Shown here: positions 11,314 through 23,783 of the stretch, piece after piece
Position numbering within the stretch: position 1 is the stretch's first letter
How the letters are laid out: each line of letters starts with the position of its first letter
Source of the DNA: Glutinoglossum americanum
Lineage: Eukaryota; Ascomycota; Geoglossomycetes; Geoglossales; Geoglossaceae
Length of the DNA: 64,000 nt
Direction: 5' to 3'
Assembly (NCBI GenBank): GCA_020080175.1
Contig: JAGHQL010000016.1
Location: forward strand, 155,519 to 219,518
The notes under the pieces: model-generated
The model's input: only the letters and a program-made list of their open reading frames with translations
Told to the model about the DNA's origin: nothing
Database searches by the model: none
Position numbers and translations under genes: made by a program

Positions 11314-14300
11314 CTAAGCTCTCCATTGCTGCACAAGCCCATGCAACCGGTCAATAACAACGGGGACGATCGCATTCATACTGTCGGCAATGAGTGCCTC
11401 GAAATGCCTTATCGCCTCCTCCTCACTCATCTCTAAGTGGAACCTCTCCTTAACTTTCAATACCGCCTTATCCGGCTCCATTTTGATGTCGGGGATATTC
11501 GCGTCAACCATAAGGCTGAATAAATTGAGAATTAGATTGCTGGACTTCCTGAGAGTCGTATAGGCGGTAAAGCAGTATTGTTTAAAGGCAGCATAATGTG
11601 GAGAGGATAATCCGCCCATGCCTTCGACCATTTCTTTGCAGAGCTTCATGGCAGGGGCGAACGGTTTAGGATCGCGGCCGAGAATGAAACCGAAGTCAGC
11701 ATGGAAAAAATGGCCTATTGAAGCAGCTGTCAATATTCGCCATGAAATGTGGTGGCCTTTGACTTATACCATCAGGTGCCAACAGCAAATTGTCCAAATG
11801 ACGATCTCCAACTCCCAAAATATATGTTATAACGCAGTATCCTGCACAGCTTCTGACATAGGTCTCCATTACCTCTTTCCTTATTCCGAGCGGCTCTCCC
11901 TCATCCGGATTATTTGCCTTTAGATAGGCCAGGATACTACCCCGATACTTCGTCCCAGCGGCCGCCAAACTTGTGGACGCCACGTATTGTACGGCTCCAG
12001 CGTTGGCACTTGTCGCTAAAATTCGATAAGGCGAGAGCTTTAAGTCGAGGTTCTCTTTCCGGAGGAGCTTGTCCATAAGTGTGACTATCTGAATTACCAG
12101 CTGGTCCTGGCGCAAGTCATCGCCAGTCTTGAATATAATAGAGTACTTTCTCCCATCAGATGTCTTGAAGGGTATGAGAAGTGGGAATAGAGAAGACTTG
12201 AATACAGTGGCTTCTTCAGGGTAGCAGCCGGTGATGGACACAGCAGGATCCAGTGGAAGCGGGAGTGGCGGGTCGAAGTGCGTGAACTCATTCTTTGGAT
12301 CTGCTAAGAATTTCTTAAGCCGTTCAATTTTCCGTGGCCGATCTTCTCTTGAGAATCGAATCTCCTTGGAAATTTTAGAGAGAACCGTTATAAGTTCGCC
12401 TTGCCTAAGCAGGGTTTTCCGTCTCTCTACTCCGTCTGGGGTCTTTTGCGCCACTCATATAAGCGATATTCTTGAGGCCATGAGGGAAAGGAACAAGTAA
12501 TAGCACGGAGTGACTTGCCTTGGTGAGTTCTGTCATAAAATTGAACTCTACCCTGGCGAACAGTTTGCGGTGCTCTTTAACCTGGTCGGGGCTGCGGTCG
12601 TCGCACTCGACCATTAAGTACCAATGGAGGTAATTGCCTAACATGGCATTATTTGTGGCCCGAGCGATCAAGAAGTTCGCAAGAGAGGAATCGTGGATAA
12701 CGTCATTCGTTGTTTCAGGGGATATTTTCTCGAATTTGAGGGCTTGAACTAATTGAAGAAGGTAAAGTAAGAGTTCCTGGATAGTTAGCTCAATGCGAGT
12801 ACTCCCAACTTCCCCAATTAAAAGAAAACGTATTATACCTCATCGTCAGACTTCTTCAGCCTATCGACGGCATATGCTCTCACTGCAGGATTATCAAATA
12901 TAGGACCTAGCAGCTCGAGAGCATCATCAACGTCAATTTCAGTCCATTTGGGGAGTATCTGTACGGCCTGTCTTGCTTCCCCTTGGTCGTGCCACGCGAC
13001 TGATTTAACGAACTTCGTGAGCGCCTACATAGGATTTGTTAGTTGCGGACAGGGATATTTGACGGCGCATTATTATATACCCGTTTGTCTCGTGATAGAT
13101 GATGTCTAAATTTCCACACCAAGTCTTTCTCTTCAGGGTTAAGCTCATGCGTAGGGCCATATGCCATAATAACCTAAGGTAAATAGTGGGATTAGCCTGC
13201 ATACCAGGCGGATCGTTCCTTTGGCAGAGGGAAGTTCGAGTGATAGAACGCACGTTCAGCTCGTCGCGTATCTTAGCATTCGGTTTCAGATCCCTATCTA
13301 AGAGTCCGGTTCTGTGGCTTCGAACCAGTCGCCTATGCTTGCTCTCTGCTGGGTTGTCTCTTGCACCCACTTCGGGATCATAAACCTTCATTAACCTGCC
13401 TCCGTATCCATACGCGTCGCCATTATCTCCGATTCCGCCAATACCGGGACCCAACTCTACCTGGGGTGGAGGCTTGAGGGTAATGTTTGACGAGGTCGGG
13501 GTGCTGTGAGGGTGTGAGGAGATGGGAGCCGCAGGATATTCGTGATCGGTGAACACAATTGGGAAGTCGAAACGAAGAAAGTCAATGCAGAGAACGAAAT
13601 CACTCTCATCCTCTTGATAGTCGGCTTTCGGGTCCAAGTTTCTAGCGCTAACTGTCTTATCATCGAGCTCCTTCTGTTTTATGTTCTGATCTTCATGCGT
13701 AGGATGATTCCCGGCATTTATTGATTTCCCCTTTGAGGATCTCTTCACCCAGTCTGACCTTTGCGAGCCACGTTTCTCGACCCCACGAAAGACTAGAATA
13801 TCGAGCCAATCGACGCGAGGTATCTCGCCCATCTCGTGTTTCTTGAATAATTTCTCTAGCCTATCCAATTCATCTGCCTCGGAATCTCCAACGCCATGGA
13901 TCCCGATATTCATATCCGATCGACGAGGAGAAGGAAGCACAGATGGGGTTTTCGTGAGAGACAGGCCATCCGCTACCTTGTGACGATGGATGTGGCATTT
14001 TTGTCGACCTTTCTGAAGAGTATTGTCTTTCTCGAACATTGGAATAGTGGTACCTCCGAATGGGACAGCATGACCCCTTGCCCCATGGCCCCCTGTTGGT
14101 GAGAGGTCCCAGATTGTTATTGCGAGTTGCGAGCTGAGTGGAAGCATAGAGTAGTTTACTGGAAGGGTGAGCCATTCATTCCACCTAAACGCAGAGCATT
14201 AGCTCGCTTGATCGGAGCCCGATTCCTTTCGTGGGAAGGGATAACATACGCTCTGCTTGTCTTAAAAGATTTGTATGCTGTTTGTACAGGTGCAGCAAGA

Positions 14301-14624
14301 GGCTTAGAGTCCGCCCATAGTTGTACTGTGACATAGAGGTCCGAGTGGGGACTTTGGAATCATTAGCATACGACGCCCCCAGATGGGCATGGAGCCATGA
14401 GGCCTACCTCAGATTTGACCCGATGTGTTTGAGTTCTGGCGAATGTAGTAAGGTTGAGAATGGAATAGGTGTCTGTTTCCCCTCCAAGCTGCTTCTGTAG
14501 CTCAACTATTAACCACTAGCCTTCAATAACGGAAGATAGTGCGATAAAATGCCAATATTACGAACATTCTCACGCTAACAGGAATTTCTAGTGCTTTAGA
14601 GCTTGCAAAAGAAAAGGTCTCCAT
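11314..14624 (-). CDS. VPS34: Class III phosphatidylinositol 3-kinase Vps34
   Basis: Makes PI3P for endosomal sorting and autophagy in complexes with Vps15, Vps30/Atg6 and Atg14 or Vps38. Nine exons: 14566-14624, 14408-14494, 14250-14351, 13254-14184, 13081-13173, 12839-13024, 12519-12776, 11770-12442 and 11314-11714, giving 929 aa. Order: C2-like region (METFSFASS..., SLEGKQTPIPFSTLL, LYVTVQLWADSKPL), long polar insert in exon 4, helical PIK domain from about residue 425, kinase domain from about 580. Catalytic motifs are intact: GDDLRQDQ near 679, GVGDRHLDN near 785, HADFGFILGRDPKPF just after. Intron 7 uses a GC donor (CCAAG|GCAAGT). The intron 1 donor GTTCGT is weak but is the only phase-consistent choice. 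The gene is divergent from NSE4. Confidence 0.96.
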
Positions 14625-15051
14625 ATTTCCAATATCTGTGACCCAATCTCCGTGGTCGTGCTTATCATTTTTATTGTGGTCATCGTCGTTTTCGGGCGAG
14701 ACATCTGCATTTCCGCATGGTGCCGGGTAAGCCAGCGTGAATGGCAAAAACCCGGGGAATAACGCGATGCGTCGTGACTTCCCGTGCCTTGACCAGCACG
14801 TCGCGTAGCAACGCCTGAACGTCAAAACCTCTATGGCCGGATAAAGTCGCTGATTACGAACATTTTCTATTTCTTCTACTTCGAGTGAACATATCCATTT
14901 TATAGTGATTAATCGGTTTGTATTCTTCGTGTGCGTCCATAGCCGTTCCTTTATCTGCACGACTCTAGGAGGGACGAGGCTGCAAGTACGGCGTTGACAG
15001 ACGTTTCCCTAATCGCAACAAACACTCTCTTCTCCAGCGACACGCGCGACT
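14625..15051. promoter_or_regulatory. Shared divergent promoter, VPS34 and NSE4
   Basis: 427 bp between divergent starts, so it must hold both promoters and 5' UTRs. A polar open frame overlaps it on the minus strand, but the VPS34 family N-terminus begins inside that frame at 14624. I saw no recognised factor-binding motif. Confidence 0.55.
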
Positions 15052-16591
15052 ATGGCAAGATCGGTGCATCACTTGACTCTGACGGATGAGGAAGAAGAAG
15101 AAGAAGACGTTTACTCTGCTCCTGCGGCTCACCGCCGCTTCATGAGAACTCCCGAGAGAAATTCAATCTCTCAATTACCGTCATCACCATCACTCTCCAA
15201 CTCATCAGAGAAGGAGAATCAATCTGCGCATAACAGAAACTCTAAGCAGCTTAGAGGTAAGGGAAAGGGTGACACGGCTACTCCTGCAGCTAGGCCTGGG
15301 AAAAGAAGAAGGATGGAACCGCTGGAAGCAAGCCAAGCAACGCAGCTTGACGAGGCTGTGGATACGCATTTCTATGACCCAGATCAGGACATGAATGAGC
15401 GTCGAGCTCTGCGGAAAGGCTTACGGGACCTAAATCGCAATCTAAATGGTTTGTTTGCTTCATGGTACACTTTCGATTCTTTGTTAACACATCTGCTCGC
15501 AGACTCTCGAGCAGAATTTTTGGCGCCAGAGTCTACCGGTTTGGCTGATACACTACAAAAAGCAAACGAATACTTCTCTTCGGTTAAACAGACCTCAGAT
15601 GCTACTCTCGACTCACGTCTCTTGGTAACCACAGCTGACTTATCCTACAAAAAGACTGTACAACTTACCCTTGGTGACGCTGCCCAAGGTGTCGACATGG
15701 ATGAGTTTGTGTCCAAATGCATCACCTTCATGCGCCGTGGTGACCGAGGGGCTGGCAACGGGCGACGAAGACGTCGACGTGCGGATATCGATGAACCTGA
15801 TGACGATGAGGAAGATATAGACGATGGAGATGCGCTAGACTGGACTGTCCTAGGGAAAGAAGCCTTCAAACATAATATGCGCCCCCCAGTGCCAGGATTT
15901 CTTCTAGGACCACTCTCGCTGCAGAAACGGCTTCGTCAATTGAAACCACGACATGCGCGTCTCCAGGGACAAAGCCGTGTAGAGGAGGTTCGTCCTGAGG
16001 AACTAGAGGCTGCGGATCTGGAAAGGACGGAAAATTCCAACCTCACACTTCTTTGCACGAAAATTCGGGAGGTACTAGCCAAGGTGACAGCAGAGGGCCA
16101 GGCAGGAGCCGAAGCAGATATCACGGAGCACATGGATGAAAAGGAGCAACAAAGGGTGATGATGGAGCACAATATCTGTGACGATGGCGGTGTGAACTTC
16201 TATCGATTTGTCATCAACCCGCGGTCATTCGGGCAGACAGTCGAGAATATGTTCTATGTCTCCTTCCTCATCCGCGATGGCAGTGCCGGTATCGGTGAAG
16301 ACAGCCGTGGCTTCCCCACTCTTCGTAGGCAACCCTTTATCTCATAATTTAATTTTGACATTTTATTTTTCTAAGATCATCCTCTAATGTGCGACAAACC
16401 CAGACACTACGCAACCGCGTAAGATCTCAGAGATGAAGGAACAGGGCGTGCAGAAACACCAGGCGGTCTTCAATATCTCCTGGCCCATGTGGCAGGATTT
16501 GGTCAATGCCTTTCAGATCACGGAACCTATGATCCCATCCCGGAAGAGTGAAGAGGGTATTACTATGGGTAGGAGAGGCTGGTATGGCTAA
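15052..16591 (+). CDS. NSE4: SMC5-SMC6 complex kleisin subunit Nse4
   Basis: Kleisin that bridges the Smc5 and Smc6 heads with Nse1 and Nse3, acting in recombination repair and replication-fork recovery. Two exons (15052-16324, 16404-16591) give 486 aa. After a low-complexity, acidic start (poly-Glu near residue 15) come the conserved N-terminal segment [15 protein letters not shown] and [12 protein letters not shown]. The C-terminal Nse4 domain follows: [43 protein letters not shown]. Splicing adds [14 protein letters not shown] and [20 protein letters not shown], the expected C-terminal winged-helix end. A basic-acidic insert ([18 protein letters not shown]) lies near residue 240. The 79-nt intron is phase 1 with donor GTAGGC. 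Confidence 0.93.
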
Positions 16592-17262
16592 CGGTGGGTT
16601 TATTATCCAAGGCGGTTATCATAATAGTGCTCTTGGGGAGAGTCTTATGGATAATGGTGGAATTTCCTTTGCTCTATATTTCAAGGGCGTTTTGAGGCAT
16701 CATCCTGGTGGCTGGTTTCTTTTCTTCCACGACATAGACTAGGGAAATAGTGCACTATCTGCCTCCCTTTCACCCACATTTTATAATACTTATATGTTTG
16801 CTGTTCGGGCTGCTCTCCCTCCATGCTTGGAGGTGATACTATCGTACGAGACAAAGGTTATGAAGATTAACGCTCAAAGGTAGATCCTTTTTAGTTATTA
16901 GAAACGTCTTATTTGAAGACGCTAATTACTCCGAGGGGGTATCTTCTAACGTTTTTCTTGTGGAGGAAATTTCCCATTAGAAAATCTTGTAACAACAGCC
17001 GCAGCAATTATCCTACTACAACCCCTTTCCGAAATAAAATTCGCTGAGTGATGCACCTTCGGTATTCTAGTGGCTAATGCAATTCTGAGTATGTATGATC
17101 CGCATCTGCCCCATTAACGCCTTGAATGACGTAAGCTATAGGACTTATTAATAAAATGGAAAACGATCGGTCTGAAGAAAGTCATCATAAGCGCCACAAC
17201 GCCGCCCTCTTTTCCAAAGGATGCTGTACAATCTTGATAGGCCATTGACCGTTGGCGGCGGG
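16592..17262. other. Intergenic, convergent 3' regions of NSE4 and the phosphatase
   Basis: 671 bp with no supportable gene. A small frame at 16548-16742 is the read-through of the NSE4 last exon in another phase and shows no family features. Confidence 0.5.
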
Positions 17263-18782
17263 TCAATCGTCTGCGTCGTCCTCCTTATTCGATTTAAGTC
17301 TATGATCTTTGCACTTAACACTCACAAACTTCTGCTTGGCCTTTTTCGCACCACCTTCGATGACCAGTGCAGTGAGCTTCCCGCCTCGTACGCAGCCAGT
17401 GTCTAGGCCCTTGGAATATGGGTAGATGGAGAGACCGCGGTGAGAGTCGTGTCCGTATATAACGGTCATACGATACTTAGGGGGAAGACGTTGTTGATAT
17501 AATTTCCACAACTGTTGTGAACTTGTCAGTAACCGCAGCCCTGCAGCCAGAGGGGATATAGGTGGGCCTAAGTAGAGTCAATGGAAGGGAGGTTAGACTC
17601 CGTACCTTGGACCAAGCGAGCCCTTTCTTCCTACTGCTAGGAAAAAGCGTGTCACGGTCCATAGTCCTCATGTTCATGACATTGAATGGATCCTGGTTAT
17701 CCAAGTCGACACCAGGAACCAATCCGGCATGCACAATCACCACCTCGCCCATGCCTTCAATGCTCCCTACTTTGAGGATTACTGGACAATCCTGCAGCCA
17801 CTTTGCTTGTTCGTGATCCAGCCTCTTTGCCAATTTGCGATCTTGGTAGTCACCATGGCTGAATGATTCTTCATCCAAATCGTCATCTTCCGTATGTGGA
17901 TCTTCCATGGGGCCTGGGAGAGGTAGGTGCTTGGCGTGGAGATCTTGATAAGCAAGGAGAACACGGTCTTCATGGTTCCCGCGCACACAGGAAGCCCCAA
18001 GCCCCCGGACAAAATTGATGACACCGATTGAGTCCGGCCCCTTCTTGACCAAGTCACCGGTGAGTACAAGGTGGTCAGATGCAGGGTCGAAGGAGATCTT
18101 ATTAAGAAGTTTGAGTACTGGTTGATAGTTAGAAAGATCATAGAGTTAAAGAATGGTGGGGCCGCATACATTCATCCTTGCAGCCATGAACATCCCCCAC
18201 CACGATAAGCCTCCTTTCTCCACCATTACTTGTGGGTCTTTGCTTGCCCGTTGTAGGAACTAGTTCCCTATCTAGCTCCTTCATTTGGACCATATTTGCA
18301 AATGTCGGCCTGACATTGACGCCGTAGCGTCCTGTACTCGAGACATTGTCTAAACTATGTTTGAGGTCCGCATCTTCTAGCCATTGGTCCCTCCACCACC
18401 ACCTCCAGCTTAGCCAGCAGGCTACAATCAATAGCAGGTACATTACAATATACCTCCTAAAGCGGTGAAAGCGTAACATGGCTGCCCACTGCGACCACTT
18501 TGGTAGGTCTTCCGGTTGATCGTAACGTGGATTTGTCCGCCAATCGTTCTTTGCGAAATCAATGAGGGGATGTCTCGATGATGCCCAGGGTACGTTCTGC
18601 CGTATCTGCTGTGACGGAGGAGATCCGCGTCTTTTCTGATCCATCGGACTAATTTCACTAGTAGATATCCACGGCGGTAGTATTGGGTACGTCTCAGCTA
18701 ATGGCGATGGCGGTGAAGATGACGATGACGAAGAAGCGGAGCCTCGACGCTGAGAATAAAGGGATCGTCGTGGTAGAGACAT
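17263..18782 (-). CDS. Calcineurin-like metallophosphatase, Ppn2-type, single-pass membrane
   Basis: Probable vacuolar metal-dependent phosphatase related to yeast Ppn2, an endopolyphosphatase. Exons 18170-18782, 17606-18117 and 17263-17511 give 457 aa. A Ser-rich N-terminus precedes one membrane segment (YIVMYLLLIVACWLSWRWWW, about residues 110-130) and then the lumenal catalytic domain. All metal-site motifs are present: GDVHGC, GDLVKKGPDS, GNHED, VIVHAGLVPG and YGHDSHRG. HGCKDELLKLLNKISF is restored across intron 1. The start is the ATG at 18782 in AAAAATG context; the frame runs upstream to 18824 but only from a TTG. An acidic loop (EDPHTEDDDLDEESF) sits between GNHED and the cap region. 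Confidence 0.85.
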
Positions 18783-20260
18783 TTTTACTACCACCAAGGA
18801 GGGTAAAGTGACTGGTGAAGCCAAGGCTTGGTGCTTCGTGTGAGTGGCCGAGTGGATCGAGGCGGCTGCAAACCCACAAAAAAAGGGGAAATATTGATTT
18901 GGGCGATCTAGTCTTGATTAAAACTGTAATCCCGCTGATGATCCTTTTAGATATTTGACGGGAGATGGCAGTTTTGAGGAATTGATCACTCAATTCATTG
19001 CGGCTTAACTAACGAGATAGTGACATTCTTGTACCTTTCTATTTGTCGACATAGAGCCTCTACACGGAATCCAGCTTTCCTCAAAACTTAGACCATGTAG
19101 TTTTATCAACGTTAAAAAAGTCCGAGGTTATTTCATTATTTTAGTACTGAATTACGAGGTAAGCACTAATTAGTTACATGCCCTGAATGAAAGAATAGGA
19201 GCTCTATAGGGGGTTCGAAACGAGAAAATAAAACTCCATCTATATGGATAATCTTAAGCAGTTTAGATATATTAAAAGCCCTCAGATTAGCTCTCACGTT
19301 ATCATAGCCAACACTTTTCGACTCCTGATCGTCGCACAAGACAACAACCTAAGGAGGTAGGCTGGCTGGCAGATTTGGCTTTTGACACAAGTTATCATCA
19401 GCGGGCAATTTTGCTGCAGCCCCCATTGCCATCGCAGAAACATACATACACAATAGTGAAAGAATGTGGTTTTGTGTGCCCATACGAAGCTGATAGTCTC
19501 CGGATTGATATCGTTCTCGTAAGGCTAGGGACAAATGAACAGGAACGAACACAAGCCGCTGTCCGATTGAAGACTACGAGAGTAATGCTCATCATCAGAC
19601 TCATCACCGCTCTCCTGAATCCTAGCTATCCCTTGAGCCTCTACCAAGCGATAGGTAGAGGCATACAGGAATTACAATCAAATATCACGAGAGCAGCGAG
19701 GCCTCAGAGCCGCGGGTTTCGGCCCAGTAAAACGTTGACAATCCGTTGTCGAAGGCGTAACACAAAACCGCCATTCCAACGGGAGTTGCTTGCGAGATGG
19801 TAGGCTGTGCACCCAGGCTCAAGCAGAGTATCGCTAAGATCTCTGTTCATTTGGTTCACTCATTCCCCGTGATGTCGTCGACGTAGCTTGGGTATTCGTG
19901 AAAGCTCTAATGAGGGTTCTCGTCATCGAGATATCTCTGGATACCGTAGGTTAGCAGGAACTGTGAGCTAAAAGAAAAGTGAGGCTCGATCGGTAGCTTA
20001 CCTGCTTGAGATGATGGGTAATAGCTGAGTTGAAAGAGCTAGCTCAAGAGATATGGGGATTGTGCAGGGTAACCGATCGTTGCGTCCACCATCGGCCAAT
20101 GACGGGCATCTACATGTATTCAATAAGTCAAAGATTTTTCGCCCCCTCGTTATCACCAATATGTCCACTATCAATGCTGCCTGTGATGGAAAGGCGCCGC
20201 TATAGCCCAAAAGAGAGTGAGCACTTAGAGGAGGACCAGGAAGAAGAGCCCGAATCTTCT
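18783..20260. other. Intergenic, divergent between the phosphatase and TCD1
   Basis: About 1.5 kb that must hold two promoters. No recognisable exon. Frames at 19349-19803 occur on both strands and look like chance. The reading frame of TCD1 exon 1 stays open to about 20030 with an in-frame ATG at 20174. Confidence 0.5.
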
Positions 20261-21947
20261 ATGTCTTCGTGGCTGTCCCGTACGGCTTCGTCCCACCAGG
20301 CCCAGCTGGCCGCGACGGCGGTGGTGTCCGGAGCTGTTGTCGCCGGGGCCATATTTGGATTTCAGCATGCCAGACGGAAAAATCGGGTACAGAATCTGAA
20401 GAGTTCTATCCCAGATCCAGATGAACATGTTACGAATGAGGTACGACTGCGCTTTCTGTAGGTGAATACGTGTATAGAAATGGGACGCAGCGAACTCGTT
20501 ATTGAATCTCCCTAGAGGATAAAAGCTGACTGGTGAAAGTGAAGCTCACAGAGTACGGCTCAGCGTCTTCCACGGAAATTCTAGACATCACGAGCAAAGA
20601 AGACCAACGGAGCAAAGCATTGGCGATTAGGGCTCGAAAAGGCGACTATGACGAAGGTAATCCCGCTGCATCACTCTCATTCGAGCATCGTGCTAAGTGA
20701 TACTCCTTTGGCTAGATCTTATATTAGAACAACTTGCTCGCAATAGAGTGTTTCTCACGGACGTCGGTCTCTCTAAGTTGCGCAGCTCCTTCGTAATTGT
20801 TGTGGGCTGCGGGGGTGTAGGATCGCATGCCACTGCCGCCCTCACCCGCTCGGGGGTCTCGAAAATCCGACTGATAGATTTTGATCAAGTTACTCTGTCT
20901 TCCCTTAACCGCCATGCTGTGGCCACACTAGCAGATGTAGGGACACAAAAAGTACAATGCCTCCGCAAACGCCTGGAACAGGTTACGCCCTGGGTGGAAT
21001 TCGACTGTCGCAATGAGCTGTTCAGCAACACGTCTGCTGACCGTCTTCTGGGCAACTGGGAACCTTCAAAACAAAAACCAGATTATATAGTCGATGCGAT
21101 CGATAACATTGACAGCAAAGTCGCCCTCCTCGCATATTGCCACAGCCACTCATTACCAGTAATCTCTTCTATGGGTGCTGGGTGCAAATCTGACCCCACC
21201 CGTATATTCGTCGGTGACATTTCCACCAGCACCGAAGACCCCCTTTCTCGCAGCACGCGCCGGCGTCTACGCGCCATGGGCATCGAAAAGGGCATACCTG
21301 TAGTCTATTCCACCGAGAAACCTGGACAAGGGAAAGCGCAACTCCTGCCCCTTCCCGACGAGGAGTTTGAGAAGGGTAAGGTAGGCGAACTGGGTGTGCT
21401 ACCAGATTTCCGCGTCAGAATCTTACCGGTCCTTGGGACAATGCCAGCTGTGTTTGGCTATGCGGTCGCAAACCACGTAATCCTCGAGGTGACCGAGTAT
21501 CCGCACGAGTACATACCCTGGAAGGGCCGAGAGAAGATGTATGAAGCCATTCTTGCCAACCTCCAGGGCCTGGAGGAGCGGCTGGTGGTACACGCGGGCG
21601 AAAACACACAGGGAGTCCGCATTCCTGTCACCAAGGAAGATATCGGCTACCTCGTCGAGGAGGTGTATAAAGGTCGAAGCGTCATCAGCGGCCTCCCGAC
21701 TCGCTTGGTACTAGTGAGATGGAGACCCCCTGAAGGTGGATTGGCGCTGGATAGGCGATGGCAGGGGCAGAAGAACGTGCGGTTGGAATTGAGGGAGCTG
21801 GTGTGCATGACCAAGGACGAAGCGGTGTTGCATGAGCGGGAGGTTCTGAAGGGAGGTAGGAGTCCGGAGGATCTGTATGATAAGGAGGTTATAGATCTTG
21901 TTAAGGAGAGGATGAGGGAAGAGGCTAGTTTTGAGCGGTTTAGGTGA
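20261..21947 (+). CDS. TCD1: tRNA threonylcarbamoyladenosine dehydratase (TcdA/Tcd1, E1-like)
   Basis: ATP-dependent enzyme that cyclises t6A37 to ct6A in ANN-decoding tRNAs; fungal forms are anchored at the mitochondrial outer membrane. Exons 20261-20440, 20545-20656 and 20716-21947 give 507 aa. MSSWLSR is followed by a hydrophobic Ala/Gly/Val segment (AATAVVSGAVVAGAIFGF) that fits the membrane anchor. The ThiF/E1 core has VVGCGGVGSHATAALTRSG for nucleotide binding, LIDFDQVTLSSLNRH, DAIDNIDSK and SSMGAGCKSDPTRI. The adenylating domain has no E1-type catalytic Cys segment, as expected for TcdA. The start at 20261 matches remembered homologues; ATG 20174 would add 29 mainly acidic residues. 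Confidence 0.93.
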
Positions 21948-22172
21948 TACACCATAGGCTTTAGAAGAATGGACTTGGTTGTTTCCCGCCCACTGGAATG
22001 GAAAAACTCATAAAGCGCAATATGTATATTGAATATAATCTATAATACTCTCGCCTCTCCAATAGACACGAGTGCAGCACCATCGATAAGAGCTGGTTGC
22101 CGCTAGGCTCGCTCAGACAGCCTTGAAAAGAACGAAGGGGAGGTCCCTGAAGGATCCAACCCGGCCCCCTCC

Positions 22173-23783
22173 CTATCCCTCCAAAAACTCCTTCACAGAC
22201 CCTCCAACATGCTTCGTATCCAACAAAAAAGTGTCATGTCCGAATAGACTCACGTCCTCTCCCAATTCCACATGTGTAACTCTCCTATTGCCAACCTTTC
22301 TCAACGTCTCCGCAATCTCCCGCTGCTGCCACGCCGGAAACAAGATATCGCTGTCCACGCCCATCACGAGTGTCCTGTGGTTGCGCAGTGGCGCGAGGCC
22401 CTTGACCAAGTCGGCCGGAGGTTCGCCGACTATGTCCGCTTGTGCTCCTTCGGAGCCCTGTGAGGGTTGTTCTTCGTACGGCGTATCCGGGAGTGTGAGG
22501 TTGCACATATCATTATTCCCACCATTTTCCGCCGCACCCTCAACTCCTTCTAGCCTCGCCAGCCGATCTCGGTTCTCCTCCCTAAGCCGCGCCATATGCG
22601 CCTGATGTGCATAGCCGAGATCAAACAGGTCCATGGCCTTGCTGATGTAGAGGAGGCTGTTGGCGTCGTATTCGAGGCAGAATTTCTCGCCCGCATGGTC
22701 GAGGTAGGTTTCGATCAGGAAGTCGGGGCAGAGGGCTGGTGGGCGCCGTGGGTCGGCACGACGGCGCCCGAAACGTTGTTCCCATTCAGGACCGCTGCGA
22801 TAGGTGATAGTGGCGATTTCGCGGGCGAGCTTCATGCCGGCGTGTGGGGGGATGCGGTCGTAGTAGAAGCCGCGAGACCAGTTGGGGTCCATCATGAGCA
22901 CTAGCGGTTCCTTGTTAGAAAAGATTCCGGTTGCATTCGTTGCGAGGCCGTAGCACGTACCTTGTCTCTGAGTATGCCTCATGGCAATGCTATAAGGGTG
23001 ACTCCGCGCACATCCACTGATGCTCACCACTCGCCCCACCCTCTCCGGAAACAAAACTCCCGCCGCTAAGCTTTGCATGCCGCCCATGCTGGCTCCAACA
23101 CTGGCATACAACTTCTCAATCCCCAAGCTATCTAGCAAGCGAAACTGCGCACGCACCATGTCCTGCATTGTGACGATCGGGAATCTAGTCGCATACCGCT
23201 GGCCATCTGCGGGGTCGATGCTACCCGGCCCCGTGGAGCCGTAACAGCTGCCGATGACATTGGTACAGATGACGTAGTATTTGTCTGTATTCAACGTCTC
23301 GTTCGGGCCAATGAACTTCTCCCACCATCCAGGTTGCGGATTCAAGGGTGTCGAATGCGCATGTGAAGAGGCGGACAGGCCGGTATGAAGCAGAATAACA
23401 TTTGAACGGTCAGAATTGAGGGTCCCCCACGTCTCATAGGCAATACCAAATTCAGGCAGCACACCTCCCCAGTCTAAAAGTAGTGGTTTTTGCGAATGGA
23501 AACTTGAGTGTTGACCTGTTGTGTATGAAGGTTCGGGGCCTGTAGAGAGGGAGCGAGCTTCGAGAGATGCGGTTCTTGTCTCTAGCGCATCAAGGCAGGG
23601 GAAGGCCATTGGCGGATTGGAGGAGTCTACGAGAGTCTCCATCGGGGTGGGATTGGCGTCTCCCGCGGGCCTTTGCGCATGGACGCATCGGATTGCCTGT
23701 GAGGCAGCTCTCCCATAACAATGAGAGACATACTGGCCGCGCAACACTGTTCGAGCAGCCGCAGAGAGGGCTCTATTCTTCAT
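22173..23783 (-). CDS. Mitochondrial serine O-acyltransferase, MetX-like (cysA/Cys2 type)
   Basis: Alpha/beta-hydrolase acyltransferase that activates the serine hydroxyl (O-acetyl or O-succinyl) for cysteine synthesis. Fungal CysA/Cys2 enzymes resemble homoserine acetyltransferase. Exons are 22961-23783 and 22173-22900. The 60-nt intron between them is in frame and free of stops; removing it restores [20 protein letters not shown]. Total 516 aa. The N-terminus [16 protein letters not shown] is Arg-rich and amphipathic, a mitochondrial presequence. The core has [16 protein letters not shown] and [12 protein letters not shown]. The nucleophile elbow is [14 protein letters not shown] (Ser), with [10 protein letters not shown] (Asp) and [10 protein letters not shown] (His) completing the triad. 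[10 protein letters not shown] and the [13 protein letters not shown] segment separate it from Met2. Confidence 0.9.
   Translation of the reverse strand: MKNRALSAAARTVLRGQYVSHCYGRAASQAIRCVHAQRPAGDANPTPMETLVDSSNPPMAFPCLDALETRTASLEARSLSTGPEPSYTTGQHSSFHSQKPLLLDWGGVLPEFGIAYETWGTLNSDRSNVILLHTGLSASSHAHSTPLNPQPGWWEKFIGPNETLNTDKYYVICTNVIGSCYGSTGPGSIDPADGQRYATRFPIVTMQDMVRAQFRLLDSLGIEKLYASVGASMGGMQSLAAGVLFPERVGRVVSISGCARSHPYSIAMRHTQRQGTCYGLATNATGIFSNKEPLVLMMDPNWSRGFYYDRIPPHAGMKLAREIATITYRSGPEWEQRFGRRRADPRRPPALCPDFLIETYLDHAGEKFCLEYDANSLLYISKAMDLFDLGYAHQAHMARLREENRDRLARLEGVEGAAENGGNNDMCNLTLPDTPYEEQPSQGSEGAQADIVGEPPADLVKGLAPLRNHRTLVMGVDSDILFPAWQQREIAETLRKVGNRRVTHVELGEDVSLFGHDTFLLDTKHVGGSVKEFLEG

Noticed and set aside
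13005-13253. Continuous open frame through VPS34 exons 4-6 without splicing
   Set aside because: The unspliced reading loses the conserved IMAYGPTHELNPEEKD and ALTKFVKSVAW segments; splicing at 13254/13173 and 13081/13024 restores both in phase.
18783-18824. Longer N-terminus for the Ppn2-like phosphatase
   Set aside because: The upstream extension begins with TTG. The first ATG is at 18782 with adenines at -1 to -5.
22901-22960. A 20-residue insertion in the serine acyltransferase
   Set aside because: The segment begins GTACGT, contains TCTAACAAG, ends CTAG, and its removal gives the family-typical [12 protein letters not shown]. It is an intron.
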